A stretch of DNA of 64,000 nucleotides from Microbacterium sp. 3J1. GTDB lineage: Bacteria > Actinomycetota > Actinomycetes > Actinomycetales > Microbacteriaceae. The number at the start of each line of letters is the position of its first letter. Within the stretch, counting starts at the first letter, position 1. Below the pieces are notes generated by a model that had not been told where the DNA came from, made no database searches, and saw only the letters and a list, made by a program, of their open reading frames with translations. The DNA lies in contig NZ_CDWI01000001.1 of the NCBI RefSeq assembly GCF_001049495.1, forward strand, positions 124,001-188,000. The letters are read 5' to 3'. The position numbers and the translations under genes were made by a program. Shown piece after piece: positions 18,959-27,488 of the stretch.

Positions 18959-20026
18959 TCACAGCTCCGTCGAGTTCGACCACAGGTCGACGTCGATGCC
19001 GCCGGAGAGCTCGTCGATCCTCGCGAGCTCGTCGGTGGTGAAGGCCGGCCCGTTGACGGCGGCGATGTTCTCGTCGAGCTGCTCAGGACGCGAGGCGCCG
19101 ATCAGCGCCGAGGCGACGACCGGGGTGCGCAGCGTCCACTGCAGGGCGAGCTGCGCGAGCGACTGCCCTCGATCGCGGGCGACCTCGTTCAGCGAGCGGA
19201 GGGTCTGCACCGCGGCATCCGTCAGCGGAGCATCCGGCAGCGACCCGCGCTTCTGCGCGCGGTCGGCCGTGCCGTCGCCGAGGTACTTGTCGGTGAGGAG
19301 GCCCTGCGCGAGCGGGGTGAACGCGATCGCTCCGAGCCCGGACTGCGCGAGCGTGTCGGTGAGTCCGTCCTCGACCCAGCGGTTGAGGATCGAGTACGCA
19401 GGCTGGTGGATCACCAGGGGTGTTCCGAGGTCCTGGGCCACCGCGACGGCCTCGGCCGTGCGCTCGGCGCTGTACGACGAGATGCCTACGTAGAGCGCCT
19501 TGCCCTGCCGCACGAGCGTGTCGAGCGCGCCGACGGTCTCGGCGATCGGCGTGACCGGGTCGGCCCGGTGCGAGTAGAAGATGTCGACGTAGTCGAGTCC
19601 CATGCGCGTGAGCGACTGCTCGGCGCTCGCGAGGATGTACTTGCGGCTCGCGAAGTCGCCGTACGGGCCCGGCCACATGTCCCAGCCGGCCTTGGACGAG
19701 ATGATCAGCTCGTCGCGATAGGGGCGGAAGTCCTCGGCGAAGATGCGGCCGAAGTTCTTCTCGGCGGATCCGTACGGCGGGCCGTAGTTGTTCGCCAGGT
19801 CGAAGTGGGTGATGCCGCGATCGAACGCGTGGCGCAGCAGCGTGCGCTGGTTGTCGAGCGGGATGTTGTCGCCGAAGTTCCACCACAGCCCCAGCGAGAT
19901 GGGCGGCAGGTACAGGCCGGACGAGCCGACCTGGCGGTACTCGAACTGCTGGTAGCGGCTCTCATCGGCCGTGTACGGCCGGTGCAGCTCACGGACATCG
20001 GGGCGGAAGCGCGGAGACTCGGTCAC
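18959..20026 (-). CDS. Aldo/keto reductase, YghZ/Gpr-like (L-glyceraldehyde-3-phosphate reductase type)
   Basis: A 355-residue NADPH-dependent carbonyl reductase with TIM-barrel fold. The catalytic Asp/Tyr lie in THFDLANNYGPPYGSAEKN, the Lys in DELIISSKAG and the His in YSHRADPVTP. The long PPYGSAEKNFGRIF insertion is characteristic of the YghZ subfamily, which detoxifies L-glyceraldehyde-3-phosphate and methylglyoxal. The GTG start has TAATCT 6 bases upstream and no Shine-Dalgarno. Its position between rsmA and ispE is unusual and looks like an insertion. Confidence 0.9.
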   Translation of the reverse strand: MTESPRFRPDVRELHRPYTADESRYQQFEYRQVGSSGLYLPPISLGLWWNFGDNIPLDNQRTLLRHAFDRGITHFDLANNYGPPYGSAEKNFGRIFAEDFRPYRDELIISSKAGWDMWPGPYGDFASRKYILASAEQSLTRMGLDYVDIFYSHRADPVTPIAETVGALDTLVRQGKALYVGISSYSAERTAEAVAVAQDLGTPLVIHQPAYSILNRWVEDGLTDTLAQSGLGAIAFTPLAQGLLTDKYLGDGTADRAQKRGSLPDAPLTDAAVQTLRSLNEVARDRGQSLAQLALQWTLRTPVVASALIGASRPEQLDENIAAVNGPAFTTDELARIDELSGGIDVDLWSNSTEL

Positions 20027-20032
20027 CGTGCC

Positions 20033-20038
20033 AGATTA
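20033..20038 (-). promoter_or_regulatory. -10 element of the aldo/keto reductase gene
   Basis: TAATCT, 6 bases before the GTG at 20026. It lies just before the end of rsmA, so the reductase and ispE can be transcribed independently of rsmA. Confidence 0.55.
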
Positions 20039-20905
20039 GTCGGTGCCGACCGGTGCGCCGATCGCGGCGACGTGCTGCGCAACACGGTGATAGTCGTCGA
20101 CCGTGAGGTCCTCCCCGCGGGCGGTCGGTGCGACGCCGGCCGCGAGCAGCACCTCGGATGCTGCGGCGGAACTGCCGAACAGCCCCGAGAGCGCCTGGCG
20201 CAGCATCTTGCGGCGCTGGTTGAAGGCGGCGTCGACGATCCGGAAGGTGAGTCGGCGCTCGTCCTCCGACCCGCGCTCCCCCTCCGAGCGGTCGAACCCG
20301 ACGAGCAGGCTGTCGACGTTCGGGACGGGCCAGAAGACCTGACGCGAGACCGTGCCGGACAGCTTCCACTCCCCGTACCAGGCGGCCTTGACGCTCGGTG
20401 AGCCGTAGATCTTCGAGCCCGGCTTCGCGGCGAGCCGCTCGGCCACCTCGGCCTGCACCATCACGACACCGCGCTGCAGGTACGCGAAGTTCTCGAGGAA
20501 GTGCAGAAGCACCGGGACGGAGACGTTGTACGGCAGGTTCGCGACGAGCACCGCGGGCTCGCCGGGGAGCTCCGTGATGCGCAGCGCGTCGGCATCCACC
20601 ACCGTCAGCCGGTCGGGCGCGACGCCGTGCTCGGCCGCCGTCTGCGGCAGGCGCGCGGCGAGGCGGTGGTCGATCTCGACGGCGACGACGGATGCTCCTG
20701 CTTCGAGGATCGCGAGGGTCAGCGACCCGAGCCCCGGTCCGACCTCGACGACGTGCTCGCCCGGCTGCACCCGAGCGGCCTGCACGATCTTGCGCACCGT
20801 GTTGGCGTCGACGACGAAGTTCTGCCCGAGCTTCTTCGTCGGGGTGACGTCGAGCTCGGCAGCGAGGCGTCGGATCTCGGTGGCGCCGAGCAGGGTGACT
20901 GTCAT
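20036..20905 (-). CDS. rsmA: 16S rRNA (adenine1518/1519-N6)-dimethyltransferase RsmA/KsgA
   Basis: SAM-dependent enzyme that dimethylates two adjacent adenines in helix 45 of 16S rRNA late in 30S assembly. 289 residues, normal size. Hallmarks are [10 protein letters not shown] at about 24-33, the SAM loop [11 protein letters not shown] (53-63) and the catalytic NLPYN motif at 113-117. The ATG at 20905 is preferred over a GTG six codons upstream because GACAAT lies 6 bases before it. The gene diverges from an MFS gene. Confidence 0.95.
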   Translation of the reverse strand: MTVTLLGATEIRRLAAELDVTPTKKLGQNFVVDANTVRKIVQAARVQPGEHVVEVGPGLGSLTLAILEAGASVVAVEIDHRLAARLPQTAAEHGVAPDRLTVVDADALRITELPGEPAVLVANLPYNVSVPVLLHFLENFAYLQRGVVMVQAEVAERLAAKPGSKIYGSPSVKAAWYGEWKLSGTVSRQVFWPVPNVDSLLVGFDRSEGERGSEDERRLTFRIVDAAFNQRRKMLRQALSGLFGSSAAASEVLLAAGVAPTARGEDLTVDDYHRVAQHVAAIGAPVGTD

Positions 20906-20911
20906 TGGTCC

Positions 20912-20917
20912 ATTGTC
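20912..20917 (-). promoter_or_regulatory. Probable -10 element of rsmA
   Basis: GACAAT lies 6 bases before the rsmA ATG, with no convincing Shine-Dalgarno in between. Confidence 0.45.
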
Positions 20918-20949
20918 CCCCACCCCTCATCGGTGTCCGTACCGCCCAG

Positions 20950-20955
20950 TAGTCT
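20950..20955 (+). promoter_or_regulatory. -10 element of the MFS gene
   Basis: TAGTCT, exactly 6 bases before the ATG at 20962; a leaderless transcript is likely. Confidence 0.55.
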
Positions 20956-20961
20956 TCTGGG

Positions 20962-22230
20962 ATGCCCTCGCTCGGTGAACTCGTCGCGCCCCGCCGCATG
21001 GGCCGCGATTTCCGCTGGCTCCTGGCTTCGTCGTGGACGAGCAACGTGGGCGACGGGGTCGCCCTGGCGGCCGCCCCGCTTCTCATCGCGTCTCTCACGT
21101 CCTCGCCGATCCTCGTCGCCGCCGGCGCCATGCTGCAGTTCCTGCCGTGGCTCCTGTTCGGTCTGCACGCCGGGGCGATCGCCGATCGCTTCGACCGACG
21201 CCGCCTCGTGATGGTCGCGAACGCCGCGCGCGCCGTCGTGCTCGCGGCGCTCTGCGTCGTCCTCATCACCGGCACCGCGAACATCGCGATCGTGCTCGCG
21301 GTGGCCTTCCTCTACGGCACCGCCGAGGTCTTCGTCGACACCGCGGGCAGCACTCTGCTGCCGATGCTCGTGAAACCGGCCGACCTCGGCATCGGCAACG
21401 CGCGCCTGCAGGCCGGCTATCTGGTCGCGAACCAGTTCGCCGGTCCCCCGCTCGGCGCCTTCCTCTTCGCCGCCGGCACGGCCTGGCCGTTCCTCGTCGA
21501 GGTGGTGTGCGTGCTGCTCGCGGTGGTCCTCATCTCGCGGATGGCGCGCACCCCCGTGCCGCCCCGCCCTTCGACAGGCTCCAGGACCCCGGAGAAGTCG
21601 CACGTGCACACCGACATCGGCGAGGGGCTGCGCTGGCTCTGGCAGAACCCGCCGGTGCGGACGCTCGTGCTCATCATCCTCGTCTTCAACGTGACCTGGG
21701 CGGCTCCGTGGGGCGTGCTGGTCCTCTACGCGACCGAGCATCTGCACATGGGCGCGATCGGCTACGGCGCCCTGACCACCGCATCCGCAGCCGGGGGCCT
21801 GCTCGCCACGGTGTGCTTCGGCTGGCTCGAGCGCCATGTGTCCTTCGCGACGCTCATGCGCGTGGTGCTCACACTCGAGGTGCTGATGCACCTGGCCTTC
21901 GCGCTCACCTCGAGCGGATGGGTCGCCCTCGCGATCATGTTCGTGTTCGGGGCGTACGCGTTCGTCTGGGGGACGATCTCGACCACGGTGCGCCAGCGCC
22001 TCGTGCCCCCCGAGCTGCAGGGCCGCGTCGCCTCGGTGAACATGGTCGGCGTGTTCGGCGGCATGGTGATCGGGCAGGGCCTGGGCGGGGTCATCGCGCA
22101 GATCTGGGGCCTCACCGGTCCGTGGTGGTTCGCCTTCGTGGGTGCGGCTCTCACCCTGCTGTTCGTCTGGAAGCCGATCTCGCAGATCGTGAGCGCCGCG
22201 CCGGTCGATCAGTCGGTGAACGAGCCGTAG
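20962..22230 (+). CDS. MFS transporter (EntS/DHA3-like exporter)
   Basis: A 422-residue major facilitator with about 12 membrane helices. The early loop AIADRFDRRRLVMVANAARA is the MFS motif between helices 2 and 3, and the WRFLLASSWTSNVGDGVALAAAPLL-like N-terminus resembles the EntS/DHA3 drug and siderophore exporter branch. The cytoplasmic central loop holds a Pro/Ser-rich stretch encoded by a REP-like DNA sequence (21566-21592). It occupies the interval between tatD and rsmA where rpfB is common in relatives, on the opposite strand. It overlaps the end of tatD by 22 bases. Confidence 0.87.
   Translation: MPSLGELVAPRRMGRDFRWLLASSWTSNVGDGVALAAAPLLIASLTSSPILVAAGAMLQFLPWLLFGLHAGAIADRFDRRRLVMVANAARAVVLAALCVVLITGTANIAIVLAVAFLYGTAEVFVDTAGSTLLPMLVKPADLGIGNARLQAGYLVANQFAGPPLGAFLFAAGTAWPFLVEVVCVLLAVVLISRMARTPVPPRPSTGSRTPEKSHVHTDIGEGLRWLWQNPPVRTLVLIILVFNVTWAAPWGVLVLYATEHLHMGAIGYGALTTASAAGGLLATVCFGWLERHVSFATLMRVVLTLEVLMHLAFALTSSGWVALAIMFVFGAYAFVWGTISTTVRQRLVPPELQGRVASVNMVGVFGGMVIGQGLGGVIAQIWGLTGPWWFAFVGAALTLLFVWKPISQIVSAAPVDQSVNEP
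21566..21592. repeat. REP-like sequence inside the MFS gene
   Basis: The stretch CCCTTCGACAGGCTCCAGGA with flanks resembles the widespread CCCTTCGACAGGCTCAGGGA-type intergenic repeat of high-G+C genomes. Here it is read in frame as part of the central loop. Recognition is from memory and only one copy is in the window. Confidence 0.35.
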
Positions 22231-23087
22231 ACGCGCAGCGTGTTGGCGGCGAGCCGCGCGCACAGCTCGTCGACCTCGATGTCGAGCTCCGCGGCCATGA
22301 AGCGCACCGTGACCGGCACGAGGTAGGGCGCGTTGGGGCGACCGCGCAGCGGGGTCGGCGTGAGGAACGGCGCATCCGTCTCGACGAGGATGCGGTCGAG
22401 CGGCGTGACCTGCAGGGCGTCGCGGAGGTTCTGGGCGTTCTTGAACGTCACATTGCCGGCGAAGGACAGGTGGTAGCCGGCATCCGCGCAGACACGGGCC
22501 ATCGCCGCGTCGCCCGAGAAGCAGTGGAACACCGTGCGGTCGGGGGCGCCGACCCTCGTGAGCGTCTCGAGCACGGCGTCGTGCGCGTCGCGATCGTGGA
22601 TCTGCATCGCGATGCCGTGCTTCTTCGCGAGGGCGATGTGCGCCTCGAACGACTCGAACTGCGGCGCCCGGCGCTCCGGCTCGGTGCGGAAGAAGTCGAG
22701 TCCCGTCTCGCCGATCGCCCGCGTGCGCGGATGCGCGGCGAGCTCGTCGATGACGGCGATCGCCTCGTCGAGGCGTCCGTCCTCGGCGTAGGCGGGCGCG
22801 TCGTTCGGATGGATCGCCACCGCGGCGAGCACCCGCGGGTCGGATGCCGCGGCCTCGACCGCCCAGCGCGACGACTCGATGTCACCGGACGCCTGCACGA
22901 CGCCCGCGACGCCCACGGCGGCTGCGCGATCGAGCTGCTCGGTCAGGAGCAGGGGCTCGTCGCCGTCGAGGATCTCCAGGTGGGCGTGATTGTCGTAGAC
23001 GGGAACCGCGAGGGGCTCAGGGGCGGCGGGGTACCGCAGATCCTTGCGCCCCTCGCCGTCGCGTCGCTGCACGTACGTCTCGACCAT
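22209..23087 (-). CDS. tatD: TatD-family metal-dependent hydrolase (3'-5' exonuclease)
   Basis: 292-residue TIM-barrel metallo-hydrolase. Metal ligands are visible in YDNHAHLE (HxH), AIGETGLDFF (Glu), the QIHDRDAHD and CFSGDA blocks and a late ETDAPFLTP (Asp). TatD proteins are 3'-5' exonucleases on DNA/RNA and are implicated in oxidative-damage repair. About 28 residues precede the usual start of the family. It begins 3 bases after the metG stop, so it is the second gene of a metG-tatD operon, and its end overlaps the convergent MFS gene by 22 bases. Confidence 0.92.
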   Translation of the reverse strand: MVETYVQRRDGEGRKDLRYPAAPEPLAVPVYDNHAHLEILDGDEPLLLTEQLDRAAAVGVAGVVQASGDIESSRWAVEAAASDPRVLAAVAIHPNDAPAYAEDGRLDEAIAVIDELAAHPRTRAIGETGLDFFRTEPERRAPQFESFEAHIALAKKHGIAMQIHDRDAHDAVLETLTRVGAPDRTVFHCFSGDAAMARVCADAGYHLSFAGNVTFKNAQNLRDALQVTPLDRILVETDAPFLTPTPLRGRPNAPYLVPVTVRFMAAELDIEVDELCARLAANTLRVYGSFTD

Positions 23088-23090
23088 GGG

Positions 23091-24668
23091 TCAGGCGGCG
23101 GACTCCACGCGGGGGAACAGCGGAGCGAGACCGTTGACGCTCGTACCGGGACGCAGCGCACCCCAGGCGCCGGCCTCGCGGATCGGCTGGTCCTGCAGAC
23201 GTCCGAGGCTCTCCGCCGCGCCGAGCGCGATCCACAGCTTCTCCGTCGACTGCGGCATGACCGGCGAGAGGAGCACGGCGAGCGCACGAAGCCCCTCGGC
23301 GCACGTGTACAGCACGGTGCCGAGGCGCTCGCGCTGAGCCTCGTCGCGGGCCAGCGCCCACGGCTCGTTCTCGGTGATGTAGCCGTTCAGCGCATCGACG
23401 ATCGTCCAGATCGCCCGGATCGCCTCGTCGATGCGGAACTGCTCGACCGCGGCATCCGCATCGGTGGTGGCACGCGCGACGAGACGCTGGATCACCAGAT
23501 CCTGCTCCAGATACTCGGCGGGCGGCGGCACGATGCCCTCGAAGTACTTCTCGATCATCGCCGTGGTGCGCGAGGCGAGGTTGCCGAAGCCGTTCGCGAG
23601 CTCGGCCTGATAGCGGGCCGCGAGGTCCTCCCACGAGAACGATCCGTCCTGGCCGAACGCGATCGCCGAGAGGAAGTAGAACCGGTAGGCGTCTGAGCCG
23701 AAGACATCGGTGATCTCGGTCGGCGCGATGCCGGTGAGCTTCGACTTCGACATCTTCTCGCCGCCGACCAGCAGCCAGCCGTGTGCGAAGACGCCCTTGG
23801 GCACGTCGACGCCGGCAGCCATCAGCATGGCCGGCCAGATGACCGCGTGGAATCGCAGGATGTCCTTGCCGACCACGTGGTACGCGGGCCAGCGGCGATC
23901 GAACGTCTCGGGGTCGTCGCCGTAGCCGACGGCCGTGGCGTAGTTGAGCAGGGCGTCGACCCAGACGTAGATGACGTGCGACGGGTCCCACGGCACCTCG
24001 ATGCCCCAGTCGAACGCGGAGCGCGAGATCGAGAGGTCCTTCAGTCCCTGGCGCACGAACGAGACGACCTCGTTGCGGGCGGACTCAGGGCGGATGAAGT
24101 CGGGCTGGTCCTTGTAGAGGTCGAGCAGCCGGTCCTGGAACTCGCTGAGCTTGAAGAAGTAGTTCTTCTCCTGCAGCAGCTCGAGCGGCTTCGAGTGGAT
24201 CGCACACACCTTGAGGCCCTCGAAAGGACCGGTGCCGTCGAGGATCTCGGACTCGGGCTTGAACTCCTCGCAGCCCACGCAGTAGAGCGCCTCGTACTCG
24301 CCCGCGTAGATGTAGCCGCGGTCGTAGATCGCCTGCACGAACTTCTTCACGCGCTCCTCATGCCGCTCCTGGGTGGTGCGGATGAAGTCGTCGTTCGCGA
24401 CGTCGAGGGTCTCGAGCAGCGGGAACCACGCCTCGGTGACGAGCTTGTCGACCCACTCCTGCGGCGTGACGCTGTTCGCCGCCGCGGCACGGAGCATCTT
24501 CTGCCCGTGCTCGTCGGTGCCCGTCAGCATCCACGTGTCGTCGCCGCCCTGACGGTGCCAGCGCGCGAGCGCGTCGACCGCCACCGTGGTGTACCCGTGA
24601 CCGATGTGGGGCACGTCGGAGGGGTAGTAGATGGGCGTGGTGATGTAGAACGACTCGCCTGCGGGCAT
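23091..24668 (-). CDS. metG: Methionyl-tRNA synthetase
   Basis: Class I synthetase, 525 residues, charging tRNA-Met. The HIGH motif is HIGHG at 21-25 and the KMSKS motif is at about 305-309 (GGEKMSKSKL). A zinc-binding knuckle region reads YCVGCEEF followed by VCAIHSKP. The anticodon-binding helical domain follows and there is no C-terminal tRNA-binding extension, as in short actinobacterial MetRS. TAGAAT lies 7 bases before the ATG with no Shine-Dalgarno, so the mRNA is probably leaderless. Confidence 0.96.
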   Translation of the reverse strand: MPAGESFYITTPIYYPSDVPHIGHGYTTVAVDALARWHRQGGDDTWMLTGTDEHGQKMLRAAAANSVTPQEWVDKLVTEAWFPLLETLDVANDDFIRTTQERHEERVKKFVQAIYDRGYIYAGEYEALYCVGCEEFKPESEILDGTGPFEGLKVCAIHSKPLELLQEKNYFFKLSEFQDRLLDLYKDQPDFIRPESARNEVVSFVRQGLKDLSISRSAFDWGIEVPWDPSHVIYVWVDALLNYATAVGYGDDPETFDRRWPAYHVVGKDILRFHAVIWPAMLMAAGVDVPKGVFAHGWLLVGGEKMSKSKLTGIAPTEITDVFGSDAYRFYFLSAIAFGQDGSFSWEDLAARYQAELANGFGNLASRTTAMIEKYFEGIVPPPAEYLEQDLVIQRLVARATTDADAAVEQFRIDEAIRAIWTIVDALNGYITENEPWALARDEAQRERLGTVLYTCAEGLRALAVLLSPVMPQSTEKLWIALGAAESLGRLQDQPIREAGAWGALRPGTSVNGLAPLFPRVESAA

Positions 24669-24675
24669 GGGATCG

Positions 24676-24681
24676 ATTCTA
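24676..24681 (-). promoter_or_regulatory. -10 element of metG
   Basis: TAGAAT, 7 bases before the ATG at 24668, placing the expected transcript start at or next to the start codon. Confidence 0.55.
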
Positions 24682-24706
24682 GGCGGGATGCCGGGGGTCG
24701 TGACGC

Positions 24707-26248
24707 TCAGGCCACCGAGACCTCGACGCGGTGCCAGCCCTGAGCGCCGTCAGGCACCACGTCGGCCGGCTCCGAGGTCTGGGTCTCGCCGTCGGCGCTG
24801 ATCGCGCGGCACTCGATCGTGTGCGCGCCGCTCTCGGCCGACCAGTCGAGACGCCATTGCACCCAGGTGTCGGCGGAGATGGCCGCCGCCAGCTCGGCGC
24901 GCTGCCACGGCCCGCCGTCGATCCGCACCTCGACGCCCTCGACACCCACGTGCTGCTGCCACGCCATGCCGGCGATCACCGCGTCGCCCGCCTCGATGCG
25001 CTGCCCCCGGCGAGGCACGTCGATGCGCGACTGCAGCTTCACGGGACCGCGCTCCGACCATCCGCGGGTCGTCCAGTACGCCGCGACCCGGTCGAAGCGG
25101 GTCACCTCCAGCTGCGTCACCCACTTCGTCGCCGACACGTAGCCGAAGAGACCGGGGACGACCATGCGCACCGGGAAGCCGTGCTCGATCGGCAGCGGGT
25201 CGCCGTTCATCCCGATCGCGAGCAGGGCGTCACGGTCGTCGGTGAGCGCCTCCAGCGGAGTCGAGGCCGTGAAGCCGTCCGCAGAGGTCGACAGCACCAT
25301 GTCGGCCTGCGGGTCGACACCGGCCCGAGCGAGCAGCTCGCGCAACGGATGACCGAGCCAGCGCGCGTTGCCGATCAGCGACCCGCCCACCTCGTTCGAC
25401 ACGCACGCGAGCGTCACGTGCGCCTCGCTCATCGGCAGGGCGAGCAGCTCGTCCCAGGTGATCTCGATCTCCCGCTCGACCATCCCGTGGATGCGCAGCG
25501 ACCAGTCGGCGGGGTCGATCCGCGGCACGATCAGGGCGGTGTCGATGCGGTAGAACTCGGCGTTCGGGGTGACCACGGCGGTGAGCCCCGGGACGTCCAG
25601 CTCGGCGGCCGCCACGACCGCCGGAGCGGGCCGCACCGGTGCCGGAAGGCGCAGCGCAGTGCGGACCGCCTCGATCGAGCGGGTCGCGCCACGGGCGACG
25701 GAGCCGACGACGAGCGCCGCGAGACCCGTGGCCGCGACACCGACCGTCCAGAGGAGGAATCGGCGGCGCTCCTCGCTCTCCGCCCGGAGGTAGGGCACCG
25801 GATGCACCGTGCGCATGAGCAGTCGGAGCGCGACGACCGCCACGACCGCCGCGACGAGGCCGGGCAGCCAGGCGAAGGGCCCCGCCCCGGGGCGGATCAT
25901 CGCGATCACCAGCGCGAGAGCACCCAGGGCGCCGAGGATCGTCGCACCGACACCGGGCCGGCGCGACTCCAGGATGCCCGCGACCGCCGCCACGGCGGCG
26001 AGGACCAGCGCGATGCCGGTGAGCAGCGCGACCTTGTCTCCGGTGCCGAAAAGAGCGATTGCGGCATCCTTGGCCCAGCTGGGCGCGAGGTCGATGAGGC
26101 CGCCGCCGATCACGGCGAAAGGACTCGCGCTCGGTTCGACGACCGCGGCGACGAACTCCGCCAGGCCGACCGCGGCGACCGCCGCGCTCAGCCCGACGGC
26201 CGCCGATCGGAGCCGGTCACCGCGCCCGGTGGCGATCGCGTGGGTCAT
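24707..26248 (-). CDS. Membrane-anchored molybdopterin-dependent oxidoreductase (sulfite oxidase fold)
   Basis: 513 residues. The first 185 hold about five hydrophobic segments; the rest is a sulfite-oxidase-type Mo cofactor domain with VTLACVSNEVGG, where Cys at about 282 is the expected Mo ligand, then a dimerisation-type beta domain at the C-terminus (VAGMAWQQHVGVEGVEVRIDGGPW). The catalytic part should face outside. No haem or Fe-S motif is present, so electrons must leave through another protein. Substrate unknown; sulfite or an oxidised methionine or sulfoxide are possible by family. TACCCT sits 6 bases before the ATG. Confidence 0.85.
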   Translation of the reverse strand: MTHAIATGRGDRLRSAAVGLSAAVAAVGLAEFVAAVVEPSASPFAVIGGGLIDLAPSWAKDAAIALFGTGDKVALLTGIALVLAAVAAVAGILESRRPGVGATILGALGALALVIAMIRPGAGPFAWLPGLVAAVVAVVALRLLMRTVHPVPYLRAESEERRRFLLWTVGVAATGLAALVVGSVARGATRSIEAVRTALRLPAPVRPAPAVVAAAELDVPGLTAVVTPNAEFYRIDTALIVPRIDPADWSLRIHGMVEREIEITWDELLALPMSEAHVTLACVSNEVGGSLIGNARWLGHPLRELLARAGVDPQADMVLSTSADGFTASTPLEALTDDRDALLAIGMNGDPLPIEHGFPVRMVVPGLFGYVSATKWVTQLEVTRFDRVAAYWTTRGWSERGPVKLQSRIDVPRRGQRIEAGDAVIAGMAWQQHVGVEGVEVRIDGGPWQRAELAAAISADTWVQWRLDWSAESGAHTIECRAISADGETQTSEPADVVPDGAQGWHRVEVSVA

Positions 26249-26254
26249 GAACCG

Positions 26255-26260
26255 AGGGTA
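26255..26260 (-). promoter_or_regulatory. -10 element of the molybdopterin oxidoreductase gene
   Basis: TACCCT, exactly 6 bases before the ATG at 26248; no Shine-Dalgarno. Confidence 0.5.
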
Positions 26261-26291
26261 ACCCGGGCATCACCGACCCGGCCGCGCCGAC

Positions 26292-27461
26292 TCAGAGACC
26301 GTTGCGACGCGCGACCTCGCCGAGCCAGGCGAGCGAGGGCTTCGGCGAGCGCTCGAACGTCTCGTGGTCGAACCCGATGAGGCCGAACGTCGGAGCGTAG
26401 CCGCTCGCCCACTCGTAGTTGTCCAGCGCGCTCCAGTGCTGGTAGGCCTTCACCTCGATGCCGTCGGAGATCGCGCGGTGAAGTCCTTCGAGCGCTCCCT
26501 GCGTGTAGGCGATGCGGCGGGTGTCGTCGGCCGTCGCGATGCCGTTCTCCGTCACGAGCACCGGCACGCCGCCGCTGCGCTCCCAGGCGCTGCGCACGCC
26601 GAGCTCGAGCGCCTCGGGGAAGAACTCCCAGCCGGTGAGAGTCGTCTCGACGTCGGCCGCGACCGGCAGCGGGCCCTTCGGACCGATGAAGGTTCGCGTG
26701 TACGCCTGCACGCCGACGAAGTCGTCGCCGGCGGACTGGTCGAGGTACCAGTGGTCACGGGGGTCGCCGTATTCTGCGAGCATCTCGTCGGCTCCGGGCT
26801 CACCGGTGGAGTGGAAGGCCTGCGTCGCGATGGTCCACCCCGCCTGCACACCGGGGACGGAGTGCAGGATGTCGGATGCGCGGTGGTGAGCGTCGAGGAG
26901 GGTGTCGGCGACAGCGAGGTCGGGGTTCGGGAGTCCGTACGCCACCAGGTTCGCGGCATCCTCTCCCCCGGCCAGCATCGCCGCGATGTTCGGCTCGTTG
27001 ATCGTGCACACGTAGGTGACGCCGTCGAGGATCGGCAGCACCGTCTCGACGTAGCGCGAGAAGAGGTCGACGGCGTCGGATGCCCGCCAGAAGCCGTCCT
27101 TCTGGAACCACTGCGGCACGGTGAAGTGCATGAGCGTGACCGTGGGGTCGAGGCCGTTCTCCCTGGCCGTGTCGATCATCCGGCGGTAGTGGTCGAGCAT
27201 GGCCCGGGAGATGACGCCGCGCTCCGGCTCGATGCGCGCCCACTCGACCGAGAAGCGGTACGAGTTGAGCCCGGCGTCCGCGAGGAGACGCATGTCCTCC
27301 GGGTACCGGTGGAAGTGGTCGGCGGCATCGCCCGAGGGCTCCACCATGGGCGAGCCGGGAGCGTGCTCCATGGTCCACCAGTTGCTGGTCGTGTTGTTCC
27401 CCTCCACCTGATGGGCTGCGGTCGCAGCGCCCCAGAGGAAGCCGTCGGGGAATGTGAGCAC
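26292..27461 (-). CDS. Glycoside hydrolase family 1 beta-glucosidase
   Basis: Cytoplasmic retaining beta-glycosidase, no signal peptide. The N-terminal FLWGAATAAHQVEGN is the GH1 signature. The acid/base Glu is in CTINEPN (about 155) and the nucleophile Glu in VTENGI (about 305); the YQHWSALDNYEWASGY block closes the site. At 389 residues it is shorter than the usual 440-480, but all catalytic blocks are present. It follows the peptide-type ABC ATPase gene by 27 bases, so it probably splits oligosaccharides brought in by that transporter. Confidence 0.92.
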   Translation of the reverse strand: MLTFPDGFLWGAATAAHQVEGNNTTSNWWTMEHAPGSPMVEPSGDAADHFHRYPEDMRLLADAGLNSYRFSVEWARIEPERGVISRAMLDHYRRMIDTARENGLDPTVTLMHFTVPQWFQKDGFWRASDAVDLFSRYVETVLPILDGVTYVCTINEPNIAAMLAGGEDAANLVAYGLPNPDLAVADTLLDAHHRASDILHSVPGVQAGWTIATQAFHSTGEPGADEMLAEYGDPRDHWYLDQSAGDDFVGVQAYTRTFIGPKGPLPVAADVETTLTGWEFFPEALELGVRSAWERSGGVPVLVTENGIATADDTRRIAYTQGALEGLHRAISDGIEVKAYQHWSALDNYEWASGYAPTFGLIGFDHETFERSPKPSLAWLGEVARRNGL

Positions 27462-27488
27462 GTGTGCTCTCCTCTCTGTCTCGAGTCT

